From Bordetella parapertussis (lineage in GTDB: Bacteria > Pseudomonadota > Gammaproteobacteria > Burkholderiales > Burkholderiaceae_C): a stretch of 18,558 nt of DNA. The DNA lies in NCBI GenBank assembly GCA_945901125.1, contig CAMDKD010000050.1, positions 1 through 18,558 on the forward strand, written 5' to 3'. The position numbers and the translations under genes were made by a program. The notes beneath the pieces are model-generated. The model was not told the origin of the DNA, made no database searches, and saw only the letters and a list, made by a program, of their open reading frames with translations. Shown here in pieces: positions 7,301 to 18,558 of the stretch (position 1 is the first letter of the stretch; the number at the start of each line of letters is the position of its first letter).

Positions 7301-8498
7301 AGCTGCGCATTGTGGAGGCCGATGCTTTCGACCGTATCCACAAATTGCTGTTGGGCAAAACGGCCAACGGCGGCCCGAACAAGTTGCCTAAGGGCAGCAA
7401 GATTGACAAGGACTACCTGGCGACAGTTGAAAAATTCCACTGGTTTGACATCCGTCCGGCCGATGAAGAAGTGGCGTCTCAACTCGAGTCCATCAAAAAC
7501 GCGCTTGCGCAAACCCGCCACAGCTTTGATTTGTCATTCGAAGAAAAGCGCAAAAAACTCACCCAAGGCGACGAGTTACCTGCCGGTGTGTTGAAAATGG
7601 TCAAGGTCTATCTGGCGGTCAAACGCCGTTTGCAACCGGGTGACAAGATGGCCGGTCGTCACGGCAACAAAGGCGTGGTCTCCAAGATCGTGCCGGTCGA
7701 AGATATGCCTTACATGGCCGACGGCACCCCGGTAGACATCGTGCTCAACCCCTTGGGCGTGCCTTCGCGCATGAACGTGGGCCAGGTGCTTGAAGTGCAT
7801 TTGGGCTGGGCTGCCAAAGGCATAGGCGAGCAACTCGGCCATATGCTGCAAGAGGAAGCCAAGGCTTCTGAAATGCGCACCTTCCTGGAAACCCTTTACA
7901 ACAGCACCGGCCATAAGGAAGAGCTGGCCACACTGGCGGACAAGGACGTGAAGGAAATGGCGCACAACTTGTCGCTGGGCGTGCCATTCGCCACACCTGT
8001 GTTTGACGGCGCTTCCGAAGAAGACATCCGCACCATGCTCAAACTGGCTTACCCTGAAGATGTGGTGAAAGCCAAGGGCTTGACCGGCGCACGTACCCAG
8101 GCGCATTTGTTTGACGGGCGTACCGGCGACGCGTTTGATCGCCCGACCACAGTTGGATACATGCACGTCTTGAAACTGCACCACTTGGTCGACGACAAAA
8201 TGCACGCACGTTCTACCGGCCCTTACAGCTTGGTTACCCAGCAACCGCTGGGCGGCAAGGCGCAGTTCGGCGGTCAGCGCTTCGGCGAAATGGAGGTCTG
8301 GGCGCTCGAAGCCTATGGCGCTTCATACACCTTGCAGGAAATGCTCACCGTCAAGTCCGACGACGTGCAAGGCCGCACCAAGGTTTACGAAAGCATTGTC
8401 AAAGGCGAGCACGCGATCGAAGCGGGCATGCCCGAATCGTTCAACGTGCTGGTCAAAGAAATCCGTTCATTGGGCATTGATATTGAGTTGGAGCGTTC

Positions 8499-8502
<4 letters not shown>
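4390..8502 (+). CDS. rpoB: DNA-directed RNA polymerase beta subunit
   Basis: RpoB is one of the two large catalytic subunits of RNA polymerase and carries the rifampicin pocket. At 1370 residues it is the typical betaproteobacterial size (E. coli 1342). It begins YTFTERKRIRKSFG. The rifampicin region is at about residues 515-541 ([20 protein letters not shown], then RRVSALGPGGL). The positions equivalent to E. coli Q513, D516, H526, S531 and L533 all have wild-type residues, predicting sensitivity. The catalytic-centre motif GDKMAGRHGNKGVVSK holds the lysines equivalent to K1065 and K1073 (about 1086 and 1094). The C-terminal end, AYGASYTLQEMLTVKSDDV, contacts RpoC. GGAG (4381-4384) lies five bases before the ATG. 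It overlaps rpoC by ATGA. One oddity is valine 560 in DVHVTHYGRV, where enterobacteria and most relatives I recall have proline. Confidence 0.99.
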
Positions 8503-12716
<4,214 letters not shown>

Positions 12717-12723
12717 GTGACAC

Positions 12724-12744
12724 GGCCCCTCAGGGGGCCTTGTT
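12724..12744 (+). terminator. Probable terminator after rpoC
   Basis: GGCCCC (12724-12729) pairs with GGGGCC (12734-12739) around a TCAG loop, followed by TTGTT. It starts seven bases after the rpoC stop, the usual place for an operon-end terminator. The T-tract is short, so some read-through into the next gene, only about 37 bases on, is plausible. Confidence 0.55.
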
Positions 12745-12780
12745 GCGCAGCCTGATCTGGTTTAACCGGGGCGCTGAGTC

Positions 12781-13335
12781 ATGCTGAATTCACGCTGGTT
12801 CTGGATTCTCATCGCCGTGCTGGTGTTCTGGGTGCTGGGCGCTTACAACCGGCTGGTGCGCTTGCGTGCCCAGGTCAAGCAGCAGTTCGGACCGCTGGAA
12901 GCGGTGTTACTCAATTACCAGGAACTCGTACAACACGCTGTGTCAGCCGCGACGCAGGCACCGCAATTGTGGGACGGCCACGCCGGTGCCGAACTCGGTC
13001 AAAGCCATTGGACGCGTTTGCAAGTCGCTGCCGGTTTATCCACGGTGGCGATTGCCCGCATGCAAAACCATACGCTGGAAGAAGACAGTGCCCACGCCTT
13101 GCACGATGCCGCAGCCGAGTTGCAGGACGCCTGGGCCGCCCTGATACACCCCGACGTTTACTACATCAATATGCCGGATGCCTTAAAGCAACGCTGGCTG
13201 GAACTTGATTTGCTGGTGCAGCCCGAACTCAACCGCTTCAATGAAGCTATCGCCGAATACAACCAGGCGATTGAGCAATACCCGGCAGCACTGTTGGCGC
13301 GCTTGTTCCAGTTCAAACCGGCCACGGTGCTGTGA
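12781..13335 (+). CDS. LemA-family membrane-anchored protein
   Basis: This 184-residue protein has one N-terminal membrane segment (about residues 5-22, rich in W, I, L and V), followed at once by YNRLVRLRAQVKQQF, which matches the start of the LemA fold (YN.LV.LR..V). The rest is predicted helical. It ends FNEAIAEYNQAIEQYPAALLARLFQFKP, matching the LemA C-terminal pattern YN..I..FP..L.A..F.FKP. The middle is divergent, with insertions such as WDGHAGAELGQSHW, so it is a distant family member. LemA proteins are helical bundles anchored in the inner membrane; their biochemical role is poorly defined. The ATG follows GGGGCGCTGAGTC, a weak ribosome site. Its GTGA stop/start overlap with rsmB suggests co-translation and marks it as the first gene of the five-gene block. 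Confidence 0.8.
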   Translation: MLNSRWFWILIAVLVFWVLGAYNRLVRLRAQVKQQFGPLEAVLLNYQELVQHAVSAATQAPQLWDGHAGAELGQSHWTRLQVAAGLSTVAIARMQNHTLEEDSAHALHDAAAELQDAWAALIHPDVYYINMPDALKQRWLELDLLVQPELNRFNEAIAEYNQAIEQYPAALLARLFQFKPATVL

Positions 13336-14690
13336 GCACAGTGTCATTGCCGACAAGCCAGACTGCTGATTCCCCGCCGCTGTGGCAACAATTGCAGGCT
13401 TGCAGCCAGGCCTTGCGTGCGGTTCGTGGCGGCAGCAACCATGGCTTGGCGCTGGCTTCGGTAGAGCCGCGATTGCGTGCCGCCGCCCAGGCTTTGTTGT
13501 TTGCAGTCCTGCGCGAATGGGGACGTACCCAGGCTGTCCGTCAACACTTGGTCAGCCGCAGTCCGCCACCAGCCGTAGACGCTTTGTTGTGTGTCGGTCT
13601 GGCCCTGGCTATTGCCGACGAATCAGCCATGTACCCCATGCATACGCTGGTGAATCAACTGGTGGAAGCCGCCAAGCGCGACCCCTCAACCCGGGCTCAG
13701 GCCGCGTTCATCAATGCCTGTGTGCGCCGCTTCGGCCGTGAAAAAACGGCTTGTCTGCAAGCCGTGGCGCAAAAACCGCAAGCGCGCTGGAACCATCCCG
13801 AATGGTGGATCAGTGCTGTCAAACAAGACCATGCCCAGCATTGGCAAGCCATTTTGCAAGCCAGTTTGGTGGCCGCACCCATGGCGGTGCGGGTCAACCG
13901 CAGACGCATGGCGCGGGAAGAATTACAGGCCAAGTGGCAGGCCGCCGGTGTGCAAACGCAATCGATAGGCGAAGATGGTTTGCTGCTGCAGCAGGCGCGG
14001 CCCGTACAAGCCTTAGAGGGGTTTGCACAGGGATGGTTTTCTGTGCAGGACGCCGGTGCCCAATTGGCGGCACCCTTGTTGTTACAAGGCCTGACAACCG
14101 GGGCACAAAAAACTTTGCGGGTACTGGATGCCTGTGCCGCCCCGGGCGGTAAAACCGCTCATCTGCTTGAAGGCGCGGATGTTGAAGTGCTGGCGCTGGA
14201 CATTGATGCGGCGCGTTGCGCACGCATCTCAGACAACTTGCAACGCCTGGGTTTGCAGGCCACGGTGCTTTGTGCGGACGCCTCCAAACCGTCAAGCTGG
14301 TGGGATGGACAGGCGTTTGACGCCATATTGCTGGATGCACCGTGTACTGCTTCCGGTATTGTGCGCAGGCACCCCGACATTCCCTGGCTGCGCCGTCAGA
14401 CCGACCTGGCCGCGCTGGCAAAGCAGCAGAAAAACCTGTTGCAAGCGTTGTGGCCGTTGTTGGCTAAAGGCGGCCATTTGTTGTACTGCACTTGTTCACT
14501 GTTCAAGCAAGAGGGCTTGGACCAGGTACAAGCGTTTCTTGCAAACAACACTGAAGCGCACTTACTTCCCTCGCCGGGGCAATTAATCCCCGGCATTCCC
14601 TCAAACACCCGCAGTCTCTCCGACAATCTAGCGGGTGAGCATGACGGATTTTTTTATGCCTTGCTGGAACGCCGAGCAACAGGCACTTAG
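13332..14690 (+). CDS. rsmB: 16S rRNA (cytosine(967)-C(5))-methyltransferase RsmB
   Basis: RsmB transfers a methyl group from SAM to C5 of cytosine 967 in 16S rRNA. It has 452 residues against 429 in E. coli. An N-terminal NusB-like RNA-binding domain covers about residues 14-150 (LRAAAQALLFAVLREWG, AAFINACVRRFGREK). The Rossmann methyltransferase domain carries motif I VLDACAAPGGKTAHLLE (264-280), the aspartate of LALDID, motif IV LLDAPCTASGIVRRHPDIPW with Cys338, and motif VI LLYCTCSLFKQEG with Cys388. The motif VI cysteine is the usual nucleophile and the motif IV cysteine aids product release. The start is GTG at 13332, overlapping the preceding stop (GTGA). The 3' end overlaps the next gene by about 50 bases. 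In many relatives rsmB sits near fmt and def; neither is in the window. Confidence 0.94.
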   Translation: MSTVSLPTSQTADSPPLWQQLQACSQALRAVRGGSNHGLALASVEPRLRAAAQALLFAVLREWGRTQAVRQHLVSRSPPPAVDALLCVGLALAIADESAMYPMHTLVNQLVEAAKRDPSTRAQAAFINACVRRFGREKTACLQAVAQKPQARWNHPEWWISAVKQDHAQHWQAILQASLVAAPMAVRVNRRRMAREELQAKWQAAGVQTQSIGEDGLLLQQARPVQALEGFAQGWFSVQDAGAQLAAPLLLQGLTTGAQKTLRVLDACAAPGGKTAHLLEGADVEVLALDIDAARCARISDNLQRLGLQATVLCADASKPSSWWDGQAFDAILLDAPCTASGIVRRHPDIPWLRRQTDLAALAKQQKNLLQALWPLLAKGGHLLYCTCSLFKQEGLDQVQAFLANNTEAHLLPSPGQLIPGIPSNTRSLSDNLAGEHDGFFYALLERRATGT

Positions 14691-15306
14691 AACACACAGC
14701 TGCAGCCAGGCCAGGCCACTGCAATGGTGGCTTGTCTGTCTTTTGTGCTGCTTCTTTGTATGGAGCAACCCGGCCAACGCCGAAACCACGGTGCAGCTGG
14801 GCGAATTTCAGATTGAACGCGGCGAAGACGGTGTTTACCTTAATACCAGTCTGGATTTTGAACTTTCACGCGGCCTCGAAGAAGCCCTGGACCATGGCCT
14901 GCCGCTGACTTTTGTGCTGCAAGCCGAGGTCATGCGCGAGCGCTGGTATTGGTATGACAAGCGACTGGTGCTCTCCGAGCGCTATATACGTTTGAGCTAC
15001 CAACCGCTGTCACGCCGCTGGCGGGTTCAGGTATCCGGCCAGGCGCTGGGTGCCAGCGGCCTGGGCATGACTTTGGGTAACAGCTATGACAGCCTGAGTG
15101 ACGCCATGCAAGTGGTGAAAAAAGTCAGCCGCTGGAAAGTCGCCGGACTGGACACCTTAGACAAAAACAGCAAGCAAAGGCTGGATTTGCGTTTTCGTCT
15201 GGATCTGAGCCAATTACCGCAGGCCTTGCAATTCGGTAACCAGGCCAGCGGCGATTGGAACATCAGCTTTACCCACACTGTGCGGCTCGAAGATCTGGCC
15301 AAATGA
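14635..15306 (+). CDS. Exported DUF4390-family protein
   Basis: This protein of unknown function is commonly encoded between rsmB and an NtrY-type kinase in Burkholderiales. The hydrophobic stretch WWLVCLLCCFFVW (residues 31-43) followed by SNPANA/E looks like a signal peptide cut after Ala49, which would give a periplasmic domain of about 174 residues. That domain shows the DUF4390 pattern: GVYLNTSLDFELSRGLEEALDHGLPLTFVLQAEV, then RWYWYDKRLVLSERYIRLSYQPLSRRWRV, and a C-terminal RFRLDLSQLPQALQFG. The start is uncertain: GTG 14635, ATG 14641 or ATG 14656 are all in frame with weak ribosome sites, and all leave a long n-region and overlap rsmB. It ends in ATGA shared with the kinase gene. Co-translation with the kinase suggests a link to its periplasmic sensing, but this is only inference. 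Confidence 0.82.
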   Translation: MSMTDFFMPCWNAEQQALRTHSCSQARPLQWWLVCLLCCFFVWSNPANAETTVQLGEFQIERGEDGVYLNTSLDFELSRGLEEALDHGLPLTFVLQAEVMRERWYWYDKRLVLSERYIRLSYQPLSRRWRVQVSGQALGASGLGMTLGNSYDSLSDAMQVVKKVSRWKVAGLDTLDKNSKQRLDLRFRLDLSQLPQALQFGNQASGDWNISFTHTVRLEDLAK

Positions 15307-17561
15307 AACAAGTCACTGCCTCAAGCGCACTGCGGCAACGCAGCTGGTTGCTGGGGGTGATCCTCACCATTCTGGTGTCGCTGTCGCTGGTGTTGCTGTT
15401 TTTATTGACCCAGGCCACCCAAAGTTGGGATGTGTACGAGCAGAACTACGGCGTTTTATTCGGACTCAACACAGTGTTGGCAGCCGTATTGCTGCTGGTC
15501 ATAGGTTGGATAGGCTGGCGTCTGTCGCAAAGGCTGCGCCAGGGCAAATTCGGCAGCCGTTTGCTGGTCAAGCTGGCGGCGATTTTTGCCTTGGTAGGCA
15601 TAGTTCCCGGCATCGTGATTTATGCCGTGTCTTACCAGTTTGTCACCCGTTCTATCGAAGTCTGGTTTGACAACAAGGTCGAGGTGGCGCTGGACGCCGG
15701 TTTGAACCTGAGCCGCTCCACCCTGGAGAGTCTGGCCAACGAATTGCTGGCCGGCGTGCGCAATGCTGGCGGCAGTGTGCGGCAGGATCCGCAAACCGGC
15801 TGGCCGTCGGTGCTGGAAAAAATCCGCGATCAGGTAGGCGCTTCCGAAGTCAGTTTATGGCGCAACAACGGCACATTGGTCGCCAGCGTCAGCGAGTCGG
15901 GTTACAGCTTGCAACCGGATCGACCCAGCGCCTCTGAGTGGCGGCAGGTGCGCAGCCGCACCAGCAGCTGGCGCAGCGAAGGCTTGGACGACAGCACCAG
16001 TCTGGGCGGACAAATTCCGCGCATCAAGGTGTTGTACAAACTGCCGGGCACAGGCTTCGAGTTGGATGAAAAAATCCAGGTGTTGCAAGTGGTGAAAAAA
16101 CTGCCCCCGGCGCTGGTGGCCAATGCTTTGTCGGTGCTGGTCGCCAACCGCGAATACCAGGAACGGTCGCTGGCGCGCAGCGGTTTGCAGCGCATGTACA
16201 TAGGCACTTTGACGCTGAGCTTGTTTCTGGCCGTTTTCGGTGCCGTGCTGCTGGCGGTGTTGCTGGGCAATCAACTCGCCCGGCCTTTGTTGCTGCTGGC
16301 CGAGGGTGTGCGCGATGTGGCCGCCGGTGATTTGCGCCCCAAACCTTTTTTGCAAGGCAAGGACGAGCTCGACGGCTTGACGCGTTCTTTTTCAGACATG
16401 ACCCAGCAACTCTCGGACGCCCGCAATTCGGTCGAGCAAAGCATGGCGCAACTTGATCTGGCGCGCAGCCATTTGCAGACCATGCTGGACAACCTGACCG
16501 CAGGCGTGGTGCTGCTTGATCACCAGGGCTTGATTTTGTCTATCAACCCGGGTGCCACGCGCATCTTGAAGCAGGCGCTGCAAGCAAGGGTTGGCATGCC
16601 TTTGCAAAGCATTGCGGGCCTGGAAGGTTTTGCACAGCAAGTGACAGAACAGTTCCGGGAATTGAGCGGCGAACACAGCGGACGCAGCGACCATTGGGAA
16701 CAATCGTTCGAGTTGCAAGCCACAGCAAATGACGGTCCGGCAGATTTTGGTCAGCAAGCCCCGGGCCAAACCACGCTGGTGGCGCGCGGGGCGGTGCTGC
16801 CGCAAGGCGACTGGTTGCTGGTGTTTGACGATATCACCGACATTGTGTCTGCCCAGCGCTCACAGGCCTGGACCGAGGTGGCAAGACGCTTGGCGCATGA
16901 AATCAAAAATCCGTTGACACCGATTCAGTTGTCGGCCGAGCGCCTGGCCATGAAGCTCGAAGGCAAGCTGCAACCCGTCGAGCAGGCGCTGGTGACCAAG
17001 TCGGTGAAAACCATTGTCGAGCAGGTGGATGCCTTGCAGCGGCTGGTCAATGAGTTCCGTGATTTCGGCCGCTTGCCGCCGGCCCGCTTGGAGTCGCTGG
17101 ATTTGAACCGCTTGCTCAGCGAAATGATGCCACTTTATGAAAATGACAACGCCCTTGTGCCGGTGCATTGGCAATTGCCCGCCGGTGTGCCGCAAATTCC
17201 GGGTGACGCGGCTCAGCTGCGTCAGGTGGTTCACAATCTGATTCAAAATGCCCAGGACGCCTGCCAGTCAGCGGCCAAACCGCAGGTGCAAGTGCTGACC
17301 GAGTGGCGGCCACAGTCGTCCCGGGTGCGGCTGAGCATAGAAGACAATGGGCCGGGTTTCAGCGCTGCGGTGCTGCAACGCGCCTTCGAACCGTATGTCA
17401 CCACCAAGGCCAGCGGCACCGGCCTGGGATTGGCAGTGGTGAAAAAAATTGCCGACGAACACAATGCCCGCATCGAATTGAAAAACAAAATGCAAGATGA
17501 TCTGATCACCGGTGCCCAAGTGTCGTTATCATTTCGCGTGACAGCGCCTTCTTCAACCTGA
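15303..17561 (+). CDS. NtrY-like membrane sensor histidine kinase
   Basis: This is a membrane-bound histidine kinase of the NtrY type. From the ATG at 15303, which overlaps the upstream stop (ATGA), it has 752 residues; an upstream in-frame ATG at 15255 lies well inside the previous gene and is less likely. Membrane segments lie at about 15-35, 50-72, 88-110 and 299-322, with a large extracytoplasmic region between the third and fourth. A HAMP linker follows (LARPLLLLAEGVRDVAAGDL), then a PAS-like domain (about 385-505: MLDNLTAGVVLLDHQGLILS). The HisKA box RRLAHEIKNPLTPIQLSAERL has phospho-acceptor His532. The ATPase domain has the N box NLIQNAQDA (Asn649), the G1 box EDNGPGFS (680-687) and the G2 box GTGLGLAVV (705-713). 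All catalytic residues are present. The cognate regulator follows after 14 bases. The signal is unknown; NtrY kinases elsewhere respond to nitrogen or redox state. Confidence 0.93.
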   Translation: MKQVTASSALRQRSWLLGVILTILVSLSLVLLFLLTQATQSWDVYEQNYGVLFGLNTVLAAVLLLVIGWIGWRLSQRLRQGKFGSRLLVKLAAIFALVGIVPGIVIYAVSYQFVTRSIEVWFDNKVEVALDAGLNLSRSTLESLANELLAGVRNAGGSVRQDPQTGWPSVLEKIRDQVGASEVSLWRNNGTLVASVSESGYSLQPDRPSASEWRQVRSRTSSWRSEGLDDSTSLGGQIPRIKVLYKLPGTGFELDEKIQVLQVVKKLPPALVANALSVLVANREYQERSLARSGLQRMYIGTLTLSLFLAVFGAVLLAVLLGNQLARPLLLLAEGVRDVAAGDLRPKPFLQGKDELDGLTRSFSDMTQQLSDARNSVEQSMAQLDLARSHLQTMLDNLTAGVVLLDHQGLILSINPGATRILKQALQARVGMPLQSIAGLEGFAQQVTEQFRELSGEHSGRSDHWEQSFELQATANDGPADFGQQAPGQTTLVARGAVLPQGDWLLVFDDITDIVSAQRSQAWTEVARRLAHEIKNPLTPIQLSAERLAMKLEGKLQPVEQALVTKSVKTIVEQVDALQRLVNEFRDFGRLPPARLESLDLNRLLSEMMPLYENDNALVPVHWQLPAGVPQIPGDAAQLRQVVHNLIQNAQDACQSAAKPQVQVLTEWRPQSSRVRLSIEDNGPGFSAAVLQRAFEPYVTTKASGTGLGLAVVKKIADEHNARIELKNKMQDDLITGAQVSLSFRVTAPSST

Positions 17562-17575
17562 ACTGACAAAACAAC

Positions 17576-18277
17576 ATGGCAACAATATTAGTGGTCGACG
17601 ATGAACTTGGCATCCGTGACCTGTTGTTTGAAATTCTCAATGACGAAGGCCATCAGGTCGAACTGGCCATGAATGCCGCCGAGGCGCGCGCCATTCGCGC
17701 GCAGTTGCAACCCGATCTGGTGTTGCTGGATATCTGGATGCCGGATACAGACGGCATCACCTTGCTCAAGGAATGGGCCGGCGCGGGTTTGTTGAATGTG
17801 CCGGTCATCATGATGAGCGGTCACGCCACCATAGACACTGCGGTACAGGCGACCCGCATTGGCGCCATGGCTTTTCTGGAAAAGCCCATCACCATGCAAA
17901 AGCTGCTCAAGGCGGTAGAGCAAGGGCTGAACCGCAAGGCAGGTGCGCCTGTTACCGCCAGGGCTGTGCAAAGCCTGCTGCCGGTTGTGTCAGCGACGCT
18001 CAGTCAGGACAGCACCGTCAGCCCTTCGCTGGTGCACCAGCCGCAGGCTTTGCCGCAAAACATGCAGCCCTTGCAAACCTTTGACTTGAACAACCCGCTG
18101 CGAGAAGCCCGCGACAGTTTTGAAAAAGCGTATTTTGAATTTCACCTGGCGCAAGAAGGCGGCTCTATGACGCGGGTTGCCGAAAAAACCGGCTTAGAGC
18201 GCACCCACCTCTACCGCAAGCTCAAGCAGCTCGGCGTGGATTTGACCCGCGGCAAGCGCAACAGCCATTCGAATTAA
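17576..18277 (+). CDS. NtrX-like response regulator without AAA+ domain
   Basis: This is the partner of the kinase just upstream. The receiver domain (about residues 3-118) has the acidic pair Asp8-Asp9, phospho-acceptor Asp52 (LVLLDIWMPDTDG), Ser81 (IMMSGHA) and Lys103 (FLEKPI), so phosphorylation is expected. A Gln/Pro-rich linker spans about 120-168. The end (about 170-221) matches the NtrX/Fis C-terminus: NPLREARDSFEKAYFEFHLA, then the helix-turn-helix MTRVAEKTGLERTHLYRKLKQLG. At 233 residues it lacks the roughly 240-residue AAA+ domain of classical NtrX: there are no Walker motifs and no GAFTGA loop, so it cannot drive sigma-54 open-complex formation in the usual way. It probably acts by simple DNA binding. 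No strong Shine-Dalgarno precedes the ATG, which fits coupling to the upstream gene. Confidence 0.9.
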   Translation: MATILVVDDELGIRDLLFEILNDEGHQVELAMNAAEARAIRAQLQPDLVLLDIWMPDTDGITLLKEWAGAGLLNVPVIMMSGHATIDTAVQATRIGAMAFLEKPITMQKLLKAVEQGLNRKAGAPVTARAVQSLLPVVSATLSQDSTVSPSLVHQPQALPQNMQPLQTFDLNNPLREARDSFEKAYFEFHLAQEGGSMTRVAEKTGLERTHLYRKLKQLGVDLTRGKRNSHSN

Positions 18278-18349
18278 TCTGTTGGCGCTGAACGCGTTGA
18301 TGCCACTTTAAAACATCGCAGCTTCATCAAAAGGCCGCGGCTTTAACGC

Positions 18350-18558
18350 TTACATATTGCGCCGGTACTGGCCGCCTACCTCGAACAAGGCGTTGGTGAT
18401 TTGTCCCAACGAACACACACGCACCGCATCCATCAGCACCTGGAAAACATTCTCGTTGGCAATCACTGCTTGCTGGAGTTGCTTGAGCATGTCAGCCGAA
18501 GCAGTGGCATGATTTTCATGGAAATCATTCAATCGCTTCAATTGGTTTTGCTTTTCTT
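18350..18558 (-). CDS. icmF: C-terminal end of IcmF-like fused acyl-CoA mutase (partial)
   Basis: The minus strand is open from the window edge (18558) to a TAA at 18350-18352. It gives 68 complete codons, starting EKQNQLKRLNDFHENHA and ending NENVFQVLMDAVRVCSLGQI, then TNALFEVGGQYRRNM. This ending matches the C-terminus of the large catalytic domain of coenzyme B12-dependent acyl-CoA mutases, specifically the fused isobutyryl-CoA mutase IcmF (B12 domain, G-protein chaperone domain and mutase domain in one chain). The TTG at 18541 is an internal leucine codon, not the start; the rest lies beyond the window. IcmF rearranges isobutyryl-CoA and n-butyryl-CoA. A methylmalonyl-CoA mutase large subunit is the alternative. 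It is convergent with the response regulator gene; the 72 bases between (18278-18349) contain no clear terminator. Confidence 0.75.
   Translation of the reverse strand, partial: EKQNQLKRLNDFHENHATASADMLKQLQQAVIANENVFQVLMDAVRVCSLGQITNALFEVGGQYRRNM

Noticed and set aside
15255..15302. An upstream ATG extending the histidine kinase by 16 residues
   Set aside because: It would overlap the DUF4390 gene by about 50 bases. The ATGA junction at 15303 gives a natural start just before the first membrane segment.
18330..18344. AAAGGCCGCGGCTTT as a bidirectional terminator between the convergent genes
   Set aside because: Only AAAG/CTTT pairs cleanly; the GC core cannot fold with a loop of allowed size, and T-runs are too short.

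Overview
The window is a chromosomal housekeeping segment from a betaproteobacterium, most likely order Burkholderiales. Three things suggest this: the order tuf, tRNA-Trp, secE, nusG, rplK, rplA, rplJ, rplL, rpoB, rpoC; Burkholderiales-type protein sequences (for example the RpoB rifampicin region with MDQTNP and a Comamonadaceae-like L10 N-terminus); and the downstream block lemA-like, rsmB, DUF4390, ntrY-like, ntrX-like. Family-level placement is inference. All genes but the last lie on the + strand.

Region 1 (1-4135): the 3' part of an EF-Tu gene, tRNA-Trp(CCA), secE and nusG joined by a TAATG overlap, and four ribosomal protein genes, L11, L1, L10 and L7/L12. The spacers carry RNA structure: hairpins on both sides of the tRNA, a likely L1 operator before rplK, and a long folded leader before rplJ, which starts with TTG.

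Region 2 (4136-12780): a 254-base rplL-rpoB spacer made almost entirely of consecutive inverted repeats, then rpoB and rpoC joined by an ATGA overlap, and a GC-rich terminator-like hairpin after rpoC.

Region 3 (12781-18277): five compact genes, four of which overlap their neighbours. They encode a LemA-family membrane protein, the 16S rRNA m5C967 methyltransferase RsmB, an exported DUF4390 protein, an NtrY-like histidine kinase and an NtrX-like response regulator that has a receiver and a Fis-type helix-turn-helix but no AAA+ sigma-54 activator domain. At the right edge (18350-18558, minus strand) is the C-terminal end of a gene resembling the fused isobutyryl-CoA/methylmalonyl-CoA mutase IcmF, convergent with the regulator.

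Regions 1 and 2 together make the translation and transcription machinery: elongation factor, Trp tRNA, secretion channel subunit, transcription factor NusG, the L1 stalk, the L7/L12 stalk and the two large RNA polymerase subunits. No gap without a gene exceeds 300 bases. I found no mobile element, CRISPR array, phage gene or obviously foreign segment, and no convincing new multi-gene system. The observations most worth following up are the folded rplL-rpoB spacer, the rplJ leader, the L1-site mimic and the AAA-less NtrX homologue.
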